Part shown: one piece after another, positions 1-5,788 of the stretch | Position numbering within the stretch: position 1 is the stretch's first letter | Layout: the number at the start of each line of letters is the position of its first letter | Source of the DNA: Bacillota bacterium | GTDB lineage: Bacteria > Bacillota > Clostridia > Oscillospirales > Oscillospiraceae | Assembly (NCBI GenBank): GCA_023406225.1 | Contig: JAEXWS010000127.1 | Span: 1 to 21,443 of the forward strand | Reading direction: 5' to 3' | Length of the DNA: 21,443 bases | Program-made: the position numbers and the translations under genes | The notes under the pieces: model-generated | What the model was told of the DNA's origin: nothing | The model's database searches: none | Seen by the model: only the letters and a program-made list of their open reading frames with translations

Positions 1-142
1 CTTTTTCCCGAGAATTGACTACCCGGTACTTTGGCAACTTTTGGTCGTTCCCTTGTGATCTCTCACATAGGAACGCTCCGTCTGGTGCTTTCTTTTCGTT
101 ACGTTGTTTAATTTACAAGGTACACGCCGCTTCCGGCGGGTG
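1..142 (-). promoter_or_regulatory. rRNA operon leader (transcribed leftwards; 16S start lies off the left edge)
   Basis: Directly downstream of two tandem strong promoters on the minus strand is an untranslated stretch with rRNA-leader character. The minus strand at about 105-123 carries a GTACCTTGTAAATTAAAC stretch resembling the boxA-like 'CCTTGAAAACT' elements of Firmicute rRNA leaders. Positions 46-75 form a hairpin (CGTTCC with GGAACG, inner TGTGA with TCACA) of the kind found in RNase III processing stems. No 16S sequence is visible, so the mature rRNA should begin just left of base 1. Short plus-strand reading frames here look non-coding. The rRNA assignment rests on promoter strength and the leader motif. 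Confidence 0.65.
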
Positions 143-148
143 AGATTT

Positions 149-177
149 ACTCTACCACAAAGCTCGCGGTTTGTCAA
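149..177 (-). promoter_or_regulatory. rRNA promoter P2 (sigma-A type)
   Basis: On the minus strand there is a perfect -35 TTGACA (172-177), a 17-bp spacer and -10 TAGAGT (149-154). It lies about 95 bp downstream of a second, equally spaced promoter. This tandem arrangement is typical of Firmicute rrn operons. Transcription should start near 142 and run off the left edge. Confidence 0.8.
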
Positions 178-244
178 CACTTTTCATCAGCGATTTTTCG
201 CTTCCGCGTGTTGTCCTTTCAGCTTCGTGCCGGACAGCTTTGTT

Positions 245-273
245 AGAATACCAAACCCCCCGGCAAAAGTCAA
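245..273 (-). promoter_or_regulatory. rRNA promoter P1 (sigma-A type)
   Basis: On the minus strand, -35 TTGACT (268-273), a 17-bp spacer and -10 TATTCT (245-250). The region just upstream (about 280-370) is AT-rich, compatible with UP-element stimulation, and carries a 17-bp dyad at 321-337. Together with the downstream promoter at 149-177 it forms a tandem pair. From about 340 to 447 nothing else is recognisable. Confidence 0.75.
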
Positions 274-447
274 CCCTCTTTATCCTGGTTTGTGAACTTT
301 TTCCGCAGCCATCCTATTATTTTACAAATCCTGTAAATTATTCCACGATTTCACTTATGTAGATAATATTTGTCATTTGTTTTTCTTATGGATATCCACC
401 GTTTTTACATGGTTCTTTCGTCATTTTTACTTTTCGCCAAAAAGGCT

Positions 448-491
448 TTAAAAAACCGGGCCGCGTCCAGATCCTGGACACGGCCCGGTTT
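448..491 (-). terminator. Rho-independent terminator of the TetR gene
   Basis: A 17-bp stem (454-470 with 474-490, one mismatch) closes a 3-nt loop. On the minus strand it is followed by a run of T. It begins directly after the TetR stop codon and separates that gene from the rRNA promoters. Confidence 0.9.
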
Positions 492-1070
492 TCATTCGTC
501 ATTCCGGTTTTTGCTGAGATTGTTCAGCATAAAACAAACCGTACCGTCCATCGCCGCAAAGAACTGCTTCAGCCGCTCCTCCGTGCCCTGGACCTTCATC
601 TGCCTGCCGATCCACTCCATGATGATGCCCGCGGCAGTCAGTGTATAGATATCCGTCAGAAATTCCACATCCTCCTCCCGGGCGGGATGCTCCAGCCCCT
701 TGGCCTGTGTCTGCACCAGGCGGAGGATGTATGGACGCAGCCGTTTTTTCAGATAGTCCGCCACCATCTCATGACTGACGGAATGGTAGGCGTTCAATAC
801 CAGCACCTGTTCCCGGCGCAGATACTCCATGAGCGTCTGGACGCCAAGCGTCCAGTCGTCGTAATCCATCTGATCCCACAGCAGCATATCCGCCGTGTCC
901 TGAAACACCCAGTCCAGCAATTCATAAAGGTCGTGGAAGTAATAGTAGAAGGTCTGCCGGTTCACGCCGCAGTCCTCCACCACATCTTTGACCGTGATCT
1001 TATCCAGCCCACGCTTGGCCAAAAGCTTTTTAAAGGATTCCGCCAGAGCCTGTTTCGTTGTCATCGCCAT
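492..1070 (-). CDS. TetR/AcrR-family transcriptional regulator (DhaS-like, TetR_C_8 type)
   Basis: A cytoplasmic DNA-binding regulator of about 192 residues. The N-terminal 50 residues carry a TetR helix-turn-helix: KITVKDVVEDCGVNRQTFYYYF is characteristic, with the recognition helix at VNRQTFYYYFHD. The remaining ~140 residues match the 'C-terminal region' type of domain found in DhaS-like regulators of Firmicutes (family knowledge). The reading frame is open upstream to 1301, but I choose the ATG at 1070 because GAGGGG lies about 10 nt ahead and the HTH then begins near residue 10, as usual. It is a single-gene unit with a strong terminator. DhaS activates dihydroxyacetone kinase genes, but none is nearby, so the effector and target are unknown. 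Autoregulation is plausible but not shown. Confidence 0.85.
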   Translation of the reverse strand: MAMTTKQALAESFKKLLAKRGLDKITVKDVVEDCGVNRQTFYYYFHDLYELLDWVFQDTADMLLWDQMDYDDWTLGVQTLMEYLRREQVLVLNAYHSVSHEMVADYLKKRLRPYILRLVQTQAKGLEHPAREEDVEFLTDIYTLTAAGIIMEWIGRQMKVQGTEERLKQFFAAMDGTVCFMLNNLSKNRNDE

Positions 1071-1115
1071 CCGCTTTCGTCCCCTCTGCGCCAAGCGCCG
1101 CTTTCCATCATCTCT

Positions 1116-1169
1116 ATTATATATAGAACGGTGTACTGAAAAGTATAGCACATGTCCCTTTGAAAACAA
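1116..1169 (-). promoter_or_regulatory. Possible promoters of the TetR gene
   Basis: Two candidates on the minus strand. One is TTGTTT (1164-1169), 16 bp, TATACT (1142-1147). The other is a perfect TATAAT (1116-1121) without a recognisable -35. Both lie in the short gap between dpaB and the regulator. The first is the more complete, though its spacer is 16 bp. Confidence 0.45.
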
Positions 1170-1192
1170 ACAAAAAAATCGACACAGACAAA

Positions 1193-1224
1193 CGGGAGCG
1201 AAAGGGCCGCCCCTTCCGCTCCCG
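1193..1224 (-). terminator. Terminator of dpaAB
   Basis: Just past the dpaB stop, CGGGAGCG and CGCTCCCG pair outside AAGGG/CCCTT with one mismatch between them, around a 4-nt loop. On the minus strand it is followed by TTTGTCT, a weak T tract. Position and stem strength support a terminator. Confidence 0.65.
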
Positions 1225-1230
1225 CTCTCT

Positions 1231-1806
1231 TCACCGCAGCAGAACCGGCTGGAGCTGCTCGCCCCGCAGGGCGGCGTCCACCGTTTCCGGGATCTTGTCA
1301 AAGTCCGCCATCAAAGAGCAGGGCTTCAGCAGGGCGCTGTCCTGTCCGAAGGGGACAAAATAGTAGTTTTTGCGCACCAGCAGCTCTCCGATGTTCTTGG
1401 CCCCCGCCGACAGGCCGTCGTTGCTGGCCATGGCGATCACCACCGGCCTGCCGTTGCGCAGGTGGGCTTTGGCCGCCATGGTGACGGCGGTATCCGTGAT
1501 CCCGGCGGCCAGCTTCGCAATGGTATTGCCTGTGGCGGGCGCGATCACCAACACATCCAGCATCGCCTTGGGTCCGATGGGTTCCACCGCCGGGATGTCG
1601 CACAGGACCTCCCGCCCGGTCAGCGTCTCCATACGTTCCAGCAGATCGTCGGACGTGCCGAAGCGCGTATCCGTAAAGGCGGATATCTCAGAGGCGATGG
1701 GGATCACCGTCTCGTACAGCTCCGTTAAATTCTCCAGGGCTTTCAGCACCTGCTCATGGGTACAAAAGGACCCGCACACGGCAAATCCGACCCGTTCTTT
1801 TCTCAC
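1231..1806 (-). CDS. dpaB: Dipicolinate synthase subunit B (flavoprotein, SpoVFB)
   Basis: Together with DpaA it makes dipicolinic acid from a dihydrodipicolinate-pathway intermediate in the sporulating mother cell. The product is loaded into the spore core as the Ca chelate (established for Bacillus). The 191-residue protein has the flavoprotein-like fold of the family: GFAVCGSFCTHEQVL at the N-terminus, then VIAPATGNTIAKLAAGITD (flavin-binding PATGN segment) and ASNDGLSAGAKNIG. Full length. The start is GTG at 1806, overlapping the dpaA stop (GTGA) and preceded by AGGTGA, so the two genes are translationally coupled. In Bacillus the pair is followed by asd and dapG; here it stands alone, followed by a terminator and a TetR gene. 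Confidence 0.93.
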   Translation of the reverse strand: MRKERVGFAVCGSFCTHEQVLKALENLTELYETVIPIASEISAFTDTRFGTSDDLLERMETLTGREVLCDIPAVEPIGPKAMLDVLVIAPATGNTIAKLAAGITDTAVTMAAKAHLRNGRPVVIAMASNDGLSAGAKNIGELLVRKNYYFVPFGQDSALLKPCSLMADFDKIPETVDAALRGEQLQPVLLR

Positions 1807-2651
1807 GCTGGGTCACCTCGTTCTTCCAAGATGTAATCGACCGCGTCCCGGATGACCGCAGCAGCCGTGCGGGGCACCAGGCGGCCCGGCAGGGATCTGG
1901 CCCAAACGCAGTTCAGCCCCAGATCCGCCGCCGCCGTCTGGTCGATGCCCGCCACGGACGCCAGATCCACGCACACGCATTCCCGGGGCAGCTGCGCCAG
2001 GAGCGGTCTTGTCAAAATCAGAGAGGGGACGGTGTTGAACACGGCGCCGAAGGAGCCGAGCGCGCCGTCCAGGGCCCCTGTCTCCAGCGCCCGCCAGCCG
2101 TAGGCGCGGATCCAGGCCAGGTCCTCCGGTTTACGGGCGGTGGCGGTCACCCGCGCGCCCAGGCCGTGGAGCCGGTTGCTCAAAAGCTTTCCAATGCGGC
2201 CGAAGCCCAGTACCAGGCAGTCCCTTCCAAGCAGGGACCGGTCCATATTTTCCATCGCAACCTGGACCGCCCCCTCCGCCGTGGCGGCGGCGTTGGCCAC
2301 GGTCAACTCCTCCCGGAGAAAATAGTCCTCCAGATGCAGGCCGCAGGCCTCCGCCTCCCGGCGCTGGGCCGGCTTCACCTGTCCCGCCAGCACCAGCTGA
2401 AACGGTTTCAGGCGGCGGAACAGGTCCATGGTGGGCATGGGCGTCTCCTGGCAGTTCAGCACCCCGTCCCCCTTGCACAGCGGCAGCGGCAAGATCACAA
2501 CATCCGCTTCCGCGGCCCGGTCAAGAGTGCCGTCCGCGCTGGGCCGTCCGGCCAGTCCGTAAGTATAGACGGTGCGCCCGTCCTCTGTCAGCAGCCGTGC
2601 CAATTCCGCATGCCGCCGGTCTCCTCCGATCACGCCAAAGGTCTTGTTCAT
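1803..2651 (-). CDS. dpaA: Dipicolinate synthase subunit A (SpoVFA)
   Basis: The dehydrogenase-like subunit of dipicolinate synthase, 282 residues, close to the family length. It begins MNKTFGVIGGDRRHAELARL, the family's N-terminal GGDxR motif. A Rossmann nucleotide-binding segment, VLGFGRIGKLLSNRLHGLGA, lies near residues 147-166, and REELTVANAAATAEGA near 113-128 is family-typical. The C-terminus carries ARSLPGRLVPRTAA, matching the LPGKxAPxTAG signature. The frame is open far upstream but lacks homology there. The ATG at 2651 is chosen over the in-frame ATG at 2660 because the GAGGGGGG Shine-Dalgarno touches the latter and sits 9 nt from the former. It overlaps dpaB by 4 nt. No sigma-A promoter is visible upstream; see the findings for a possible mother-cell element. 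Confidence 0.93.
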   Translation of the reverse strand: MNKTFGVIGGDRRHAELARLLTEDGRTVYTYGLAGRPSADGTLDRAAEADVVILPLPLCKGDGVLNCQETPMPTMDLFRRLKPFQLVLAGQVKPAQRREAEACGLHLEDYFLREELTVANAAATAEGAVQVAMENMDRSLLGRDCLVLGFGRIGKLLSNRLHGLGARVTATARKPEDLAWIRAYGWRALETGALDGALGSFGAVFNTVPSLILTRPLLAQLPRECVCVDLASVAGIDQTAAADLGLNCVWARSLPGRLVPRTAAAVIRDAVDYILEERGDPA

Positions 2652-2702
2652 TGGGATCATCCCCCCTCGCACCATGGTATGGCGCAAGGGGCCGTCCGGT
2701 GA

Positions 2703-2731
2703 TTGCCTTTTTTGCCCCGGCGTGGTAGGAT
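2703..2731 (+). promoter_or_regulatory. Promoter of the YjjG-type HAD gene
   Basis: TTGCCT (2703-2708), a 17-bp spacer and TAGGAT (2726-2731) on the plus strand. It would start transcription about 25 nt before the ATG, just ahead of the Shine-Dalgarno AAAGGA. Confidence 0.55.
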
Positions 2732-2762
2732 GAAAAAAATACCGGTGAAAGGAATCCCGCCC

Positions 2763-3446
2763 ATGAACTATCCCACCTTGCTCTTCGACGCGGACGACAC
2801 CCTCTTCGACTTCCCGAAAGCCTCCTCCAGGGCCTTTTCCGTGATGTGCCTGGCCCATGATATTCCGAACACGCCGGAGGTGTACCAACTCTATCACGAG
2901 ATCAACCTGGAGCTGTGGGCCGCCTTCGACCGGGGCGAGGTGGATAAAAGCTTTGTGACGCTGGAGCGGTACGTCCGCTTTTTCAAGGCCCTGGGGCTGG
3001 ACCGGGACCCCGCCCGGGCCAACCGGGACTATCTGGAGGCGCTGGGCCGGGGCGTCTATCCTCTCCCTTACGCGGAGGAGGTCTGCCGGGAGCTCAAGGC
3101 CCGGGGCCACGCGCTGTACATCGTCACCAACGCGGTGGCCTCCGTCCAGCGCAGCCGCCTGCGGGGCAGCGTATTCGCGGACCTCATCGATGGAACTTTT
3201 ATCTCTGAGGACGCAGGCGCATCCAAGCCCGACAAGGCGTATTACGACTATGTGTTCTCTTGCCTCCCCGGCGTGACGGCGAAAACCGCGCTGGCCATCG
3301 GGGACTCCCTCGCCACGGATATCCGGGGCGCCAACAACGCGGGGCTCCCCTGCTGCTGGTATAATCCCACGGGCGCGCCCGGAGGGACGGACCTGCGCAT
3401 CGACTATACCATCCGCGACCTGCGGGAACTGCTGGATATCGCATAA
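2763..3446 (+). CDS. YjjG-family HAD phosphatase (noncanonical pyrimidine nucleotidase)
   Basis: A 227-residue cytoplasmic HAD hydrolase. All four HAD motifs are present: DADDT (nucleophile D9, acid/base D11), VTNA (121-124, motif II), SKPDKAYYDYV (K155, motif III) and AIGDSLATDIRGA (179-190, motif IV). An alpha-helical cap lies between motifs I and II. The pattern, including the YHEINLELWAAFDRGEV cap segment and the CCWYNP segment, is that of YjjG/YfnB. Those proteins dephosphorylate noncanonical pyrimidine nucleoside monophosphates and so cleanse the nucleotide pool (family knowledge; substrate here is inferred). The ATG at 2763 is preceded by AAAGGA with a 9-nt spacer. A longer frame from 2703 is open but overlaps the promoter. 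A single-gene unit closed by a terminator. Confidence 0.85.
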   Translation: MNYPTLLFDADDTLFDFPKASSRAFSVMCLAHDIPNTPEVYQLYHEINLELWAAFDRGEVDKSFVTLERYVRFFKALGLDRDPARANRDYLEALGRGVYPLPYAEEVCRELKARGHALYIVTNAVASVQRSRLRGSVFADLIDGTFISEDAGASKPDKAYYDYVFSCLPGVTAKTALAIGDSLATDIRGANNAGLPCCWYNPTGAPGGTDLRIDYTIRDLRELLDIA

Positions 3447-3450
3447 ACAA

Positions 3451-3483
3451 AAACAGAGCCGGGGAGATCCCCGGCTCTGTTTT
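3451..3483 (+). terminator. Terminator of the HAD gene
   Basis: A perfect 15-bp stem (3451-3465 with 3468-3482), 2-nt loop, and T-rich 3' arm starting 4 nt after the stop codon. Confidence 0.88.
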
Positions 3484-3571
3484 ACGCCAGCCGCTCCCAT
3501 GCCACGGAGCGCCGCCGCATTGATTTTTGTAAAAGAGCAGCCCGCGGAAACTGCAAAAGCCGCCGTATACT

Positions 3572-3748
3572 TTATAAGTAGCACCGCCGCTGCCGATACC
3601 CATCGAACCGTTCCTCCCACAGCAGCCGTGTGCCACGCCGTCCTCCGCGTCCACCAGGCGCGCCGTATACTCCCGCCAGCCGTCTCCGTTCATATCCACC
3701 GGCAGCCGGCCGCAGCAGCGCCGCCAATGCCGGGGCAATCTTTTTCAC
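3572..3748 (-). pseudogene. Small secreted-protein remnant, apparently frameshifted, coupled to grpB
   Basis: A GTG at 3748 follows the grpB-family stop by one base, with GAGGGG about 10 nt upstream, so it looks like a coupled third gene of that operon. Its frame starts VKKIAPALAALL, like a signal peptide, and then turns into Arg/Gly-rich sequence ending at 3572. Another minus-strand frame over 3636-3702 reads PVDMNGDGWREYTARLVDAEDG, which resembles a calcium-binding or FG-GAP-like segment. The first frame then resumes sensibly with TRLLWEERFDGY. The pattern suggests a +1 shift followed by a compensating shift, or a sequencing error in a GC-rich tract. The product is not recognised. The rest of the gap up to the HAD terminator shows nothing definite. 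Confidence 0.4.
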
Positions 3749-3749
3749 G

Positions 3750-4316
3750 CTACATCGTCCCCTCATATCTCCCCGCATACAGCCGTTTCGCCGCTTCCGT
3801 GCATTCCCGCACAAACGCCGTTTTGGCCTCCGTGTACCCGTCCCGGTCGTGCTCGAACCGTCTCCACAGCTCCAGCTTCATAGCCTCATAGGCCCGGGCC
3901 GTCTCGGGATGATCCATCAGATAATCCCGGAAATACAGCTCGTCGTGATCCCCGGCCCGCCGCAGATGCAGGTGGAACACCCGCTCCGCAAACCCCTCCT
4001 GCGTATATCCCTTATTAAAGGAAAGGCGATCATCCGACGCTGACATTAACCGATATCCACCCTCTGAAAGCCGGCGCTGCACGGTATCCCAGCCGCCGTC
4101 CGCCTCTACCAGGATATCCACAATGGGCTTGGCCCAGATCGTACCCACCGCTGTACTCCCGATGTGGCTGACACGGCTCTCCTCCGGCAAAAGCGTCCGC
4201 ACAAACGCCCGCTCCTCCCGGAACCAGTCCGCCCAGCAGTCCTGGGGAGCGGTCAGGCGGATGGGGAACAGCCGCCACAGCTCTTCATTCGTCATCTTCT
4301 CCAAAGGCTGTTTCAT
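3750..4316 (-). CDS. GrpB-family (UPF0157) nucleotidyltransferase-fold protein
   Basis: A 188-residue cytoplasmic protein of the GrpB family, which adopts a nucleotidyltransferase-like fold and whose biochemical role is poorly defined. Diagnostic is HIGSTAVGTIWAKPIVDI at 51-68, equivalent to the family's HIGSTAVPGLxAKPIIDI. FHLHLRRAGDHDELYFRDYL follows in the C-terminal half, also family-typical. A GTG at 4331 overlaps the stop of the upstream CCA-enzyme gene, but I favour the ATG at 4316 because AAAGGGAG sits just ahead of it. It is the second gene of the CCA-enzyme operon. GrpB domains are fused to dephospho-CoA kinase in some bacteria, which does not settle the function here. Confidence 0.85.
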   Translation of the reverse strand: MKQPLEKMTNEELWRLFPIRLTAPQDCWADWFREERAFVRTLLPEESRVSHIGSTAVGTIWAKPIVDILVEADGGWDTVQRRLSEGGYRLMSASDDRLSFNKGYTQEGFAERVFHLHLRRAGDHDELYFRDYLMDHPETARAYEAMKLELWRRFEHDRDGYTEAKTAFVRECTEAAKRLYAGRYEGTM

Positions 4317-4327
4317 CCGTCTCCCTT

Positions 4328-5659
4328 TCACCAGTTTGCCGGACCCTCCCGGCGGGCATACTCCAAAAGCGCCTCCTTGTCGTTGGGCAGCTCTCCTTCC
4401 ACCACGGCGTCCAAAAGCGTTTCCAGCAGCCCGCCCACCGCCGGGCCGTGATACCCGATCTCCAACAAGTCTTTTCCCTTCACAGCCAATTGGCGAAGCG
4501 ATACGCAGGCGTTCTCCGCCAGCAGCCGGTCCAAAATCGCCTCCGCCTTTCCGATCTCCGTCTGCATGCTCCGGTACTCCGGCGCCTGGGCCAGGTTGTC
4601 CGCCCGTTTGACGGCCAGCAGCAGCCGCAGCTCCCTCTCCCCCAGTTCCCGCAAGGCCCGGCTCACGCCCCGGTCCGTCCGCGGGATGTTCCGGTCATGC
4701 CACTCCACCAGCCGCACCACCGTCTCCCGCGTGGCATTGTCCAGCCGCAAGCGGCGGAGCATCTCGTCCGCCATCTCCCGGCTCACCGCCGGATGGCCGT
4801 AAAAATGCCCGTTTCCCGCGGCGTCCACTGTAAAGGAATTTGGCTTTCCAATATCATGGAGCAAGAGCGCATAGCGCAGGACCGGCTCCGGGGCCGCCGC
4901 GGACAGGGCATGGAGGGTATGCTCCCACACGTCGAAGCAGTGGTGGCGGTTGCGCTGGTGAAAGCCCACCATCGGCAGCACTTCCGGCCAGAATACGCCC
5001 AGAACGTCCGGGTATTCCCGCAGGACCTCCGCCGCCCAACCGCCGCACAGCAGCTTTGTCAGCTCCTCCCGGATGCGTTCCGGGGCGATGGCCTCCAACA
5101 GGGCGCGGCTGCGGTGGATGGCCGCCGCGGCCGCCTCCTCCACGGAGAATCCCAGGCACGCGGCAAACCGCAGCCCCCGCAATATGCGCAGGGCGTCTTC
5201 CCGGAACCGCCGCTCCGGCTCCCCCACGCACCGCAGCACGCCCGCCGCCAGGTCCTCCGCGCCGCCGAAGGGGTCCCGGAAATTTCCCCGCAGGTCCAGC
5301 GCCATAGCGTTGACGGTAAAATCCCGCCGCCCCAGGTCCTCCTCCAGAGAGCGGGTGAAGGCCACGCGCTCCGGGCGGCGGTGGTCCCGGTAGGCCCCGT
5401 CGGTGCGGAAGGTGGTGACCTCCACGCCGCGCCCGCCGCTTTGGATGGTGACGGTGCCGTGCCGCAGCCCCGTGGGAAGCGCCCGGTCCCCGAACAGCGC
5501 CAGCGTCTCCTCCGGCGGCGCCGCCGTGGTCACGTCCCAGTCCTCCGGCGGCCGGCCCAGGCGCAGGTCCCGGACGCAGCCGCCCACGCACCACGCCTCA
5601 TGCCCCGCCGCCTCCAGCGTCTCCAGCACGTCCTTTACGTATTTCGGCATTTCCACCAC
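4328..5659 (-). CDS. cca: CCA-adding tRNA nucleotidyltransferase (with HD domain)
   Basis: Adds and repairs the 3' CCA of tRNA using CTP and ATP. The 443-residue protein has a class II polymerase-beta-type head: GGCVRD (26-31), the metal-binding pair in DWDVTT (D40, D42), RRDFTVNAMA (111-120) and the EDALRILRGLRFAACLGF segment (about 154-171). An RNA- and primer-binding helical region (ERIREEL, about 194-200) follows, then an HD domain with HDIGKP (268-273). One enzyme with both C and A addition is usual in Firmicutes, though CC- or A-specific forms cannot be excluded by motif alone. The frame is open to an ATG at 5698, but I choose GTG at 5659: an ideal AAAGGAGG lies 9 nt upstream, and little conserved sequence is lost. 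The first gene of an operon with the GrpB-family protein. Confidence 0.92.
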   Translation of the reverse strand: MVEMPKYVKDVLETLEAAGHEAWCVGGCVRDLRLGRPPEDWDVTTAAPPEETLALFGDRALPTGLRHGTVTIQSGGRGVEVTTFRTDGAYRDHRRPERVAFTRSLEEDLGRRDFTVNAMALDLRGNFRDPFGGAEDLAAGVLRCVGEPERRFREDALRILRGLRFAACLGFSVEEAAAAAIHRSRALLEAIAPERIREELTKLLCGGWAAEVLREYPDVLGVFWPEVLPMVGFHQRNRHHCFDVWEHTLHALSAAAPEPVLRYALLLHDIGKPNSFTVDAAGNGHFYGHPAVSREMADEMLRRLRLDNATRETVVRLVEWHDRNIPRTDRGVSRALRELGERELRLLLAVKRADNLAQAPEYRSMQTEIGKAEAILDRLLAENACVSLRQLAVKGKDLLEIGYHGPAVGGLLETLLDAVVEGELPNDKEALLEYARREGPANW

Positions 5660-5679
5660 GGTTTTCACCCTCCTTTCAG

Positions 5680-5708
5680 TTGCATTTCCCATCTTCATGG
5701 TCTATAAT
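5680..5708 (+). promoter_or_regulatory. Promoter of murC
   Basis: TTGCAT (5680-5685), a 17-bp spacer and a perfect TATAAT (5703-5708) on the plus strand. The predicted start is near 5715, giving a leader of about 75 nt. It lies between the cca start codon and the opposing cca promoter. Confidence 0.7.
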
Positions 5709-5721
5709 AAATTGCTTATAT

Positions 5722-5750
5722 ATTATACAACGCTTTCGCCCCGATTACAA
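5722..5750 (-). promoter_or_regulatory. Promoter of cca-grpB operon
   Basis: On the minus strand TTGTAA (5745-5750), a 17-bp spacer and a perfect TATAAT (5722-5727). The predicted start is near 5715, about 56 nt before the GTG start of cca. It faces the murC promoter. Confidence 0.75.
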
Positions 5751-5788
5751 CGCGGCGGGGCGGTCCGTTTGAAAGGAAGTTCTTTCCG

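Noticed and set aside
1071..1301. N-terminal extension of the TetR regulator to 1301
   Set aside because: It would cover the promoter region and the dpaB terminator. The Cys/Arg/Ser-rich sequence is unlike TetR N-termini, and a ribosome site supports 1070.
2652..3620. N-terminal extension of dpaA (open frame continuing to 3620)
   Set aside because: The extension is antisense to the HAD gene, has no homology, and the ribosome site and family start both support 2651.
4448..5707. A 419-residue plus-strand frame across the CCA-enzyme gene
   Set aside because: It is antisense to a gene with full catalytic motifs, has Pro/His/Arg/Gln-rich low-complexity translation typical of GC-rich shadows, and no ribosome site or homology.
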